From: CAYSBE01 sp046309355
Lineage (GTDB): Bacteria > Bacteroidota > Bacteroidia > UKL13-3
Assembly (NCBI GenBank): GCA_046309355.1
Contig: JBKCPL010000023.1
Span: forward strand, 24,097 to 88,096
DNA length: 64,000 nt
Direction of reading: 5' to 3'
Below, piece after piece: positions 63,740-64,000 of the stretch. The translations under genes and the position numbers were made by a program. The notes beneath the pieces are model-generated. The model was not told the DNA's origin, did no database searches, and worked only from the letters and a program-made list of their open reading frames with translations. Position 1 is the stretch's first letter; each line of letters opens with the position of its first letter.

Positions 63740-63976
63740 TCATTCATCGTCTTCATTGTCATCAATACCTTTCCAAAAATCGTCATCGTCTTCGTCATCT
63801 CCATCTTCCCATTCGGGCAATTCATACGTATGCTCAGGATCATAGAACATTCCCCACCCGTCTGGTATATCTCTAAGTTTATCGAATGTAGCCAACCATT
63901 CTACAAACAAAACCCTGAACTCTTCAATTGCCGTACGCAGCAGCAACAGGTACTCGTGATGTTTATAATTATGCAT
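63740..63976 (-). CDS. Small acidic protein
   Basis: The 78-residue protein has a conserved-looking helical first half (HHEYLLLLRTAIEEFRVLFVEWLATFDKL) and a very acidic second half with ELPEWEDGDDEDDDDFW. The frame remains open to the window edge, so the start could be further upstream. It lies 19 bases before the oxidoreductase gene on the same strand. Function unknown. Confidence 0.6.
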   Translation of the reverse strand: MHNYKHHEYLLLLRTAIEEFRVLFVEWLATFDKLRDIPDGWGMFYDPEHTYELPEWEDGDDEDDDDFWKGIDDNEDDE

Positions 63977-64000
63977 TCTTAATGCAGATGTTTGGGTAAG

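Noticed and set aside
1..64000. tRNA genes, rRNA, CRISPR arrays, insertion sequences
   Set aside because: Each intergenic gap was read for cloverleaf patterns, spaced direct repeats and transposase motifs, and none was found.

Overview
The window looks like a stretch of ordinary chromosome from a member of the Bacteroidota, probably a Chitinophagales or Sphingobacteriales type. The evidence is: several -7 promoter boxes of the Bacteroidota form TAnnTTTG, a secreted metalloprotease with a type A T9SS tail, a TonB receptor with an N-terminal carboxypeptidase-like domain, a PID-CTERM/exosortase pair, a BBP2-type porin, and lineage-typical pairs such as DUF177-rpmF. I see no rRNA, tRNA, CRISPR array, insertion sequence or prophage. 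Apart from a few short intergenic gaps the DNA is fully coding, and no gene-free stretch exceeds about 300 bases.

Layout. 1-2064: the end of a NamZ-like (DUF1343) muramidase gene, ccmB and fmt. 2108-5051: a compact exosortase locus with a 60-residue PID-CTERM protein, a terminator-like hairpin, an exosortase, a small membrane protein and an HTTM-like membrane protein. 5143-10035: rpsA, an EVE-domain protein, pyrR-pyrB and trpS. 10080-13189: a probable metal-uptake module (HYC_CC_PP protein, TonB receptor, periplasmic HMA protein). 13331-20855: deoxynucleoside kinase, GNAT enzyme, a PhoBR-like two-component system, a TlpA-like lipoprotein, gatB, purC and phoH. 20949-38696: a divergent SAM-hydroxide adenosyltransferase homologue, a LysM protein, an MscS channel, recG, WG-repeat and OmpA proteins, an M16 protease, miaE, prmC, ribD, transport and house-keeping genes, the T9SS metalloprotease and an SDR. 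38896-44708: a transglutaminase-like protein with an unusual upstream repeat array, recA with a palindrome by its promoter, an Mpo1-like protein, a scarred locus with an orphan signal peptide and an AT-rich unknown gene, a BBP2 porin and an HMG-CoA lyase. 44763-48383: a DUF349 protein, a shortened methyltransferase relative and a secreted nuclease. 48444-53152: a lipid-synthesis operon (DUF177-rpmF-plsX-fabH-accB-accC). 53261-64000: alanine dehydrogenase, a small polysaccharide set (Wzy, Wzz, Wzx, glycosyltransferase), fhs, rnhB, a TRIC channel, a quinone oxidoreductase and a small acidic protein.

The least ordinary parts are the exosortase unit, whose target is almost nothing but signal peptide and sorting tail; the scarred region upstream of the porin; the promoter-associated repeats near recA and its divergent neighbour; and two proteins that keep a family fold but have lost key motifs (the SAM-hydroxide adenosyltransferase homologue and the methyltransferase relative). 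All functional calls come from reading motifs and context by eye; no database search was run.
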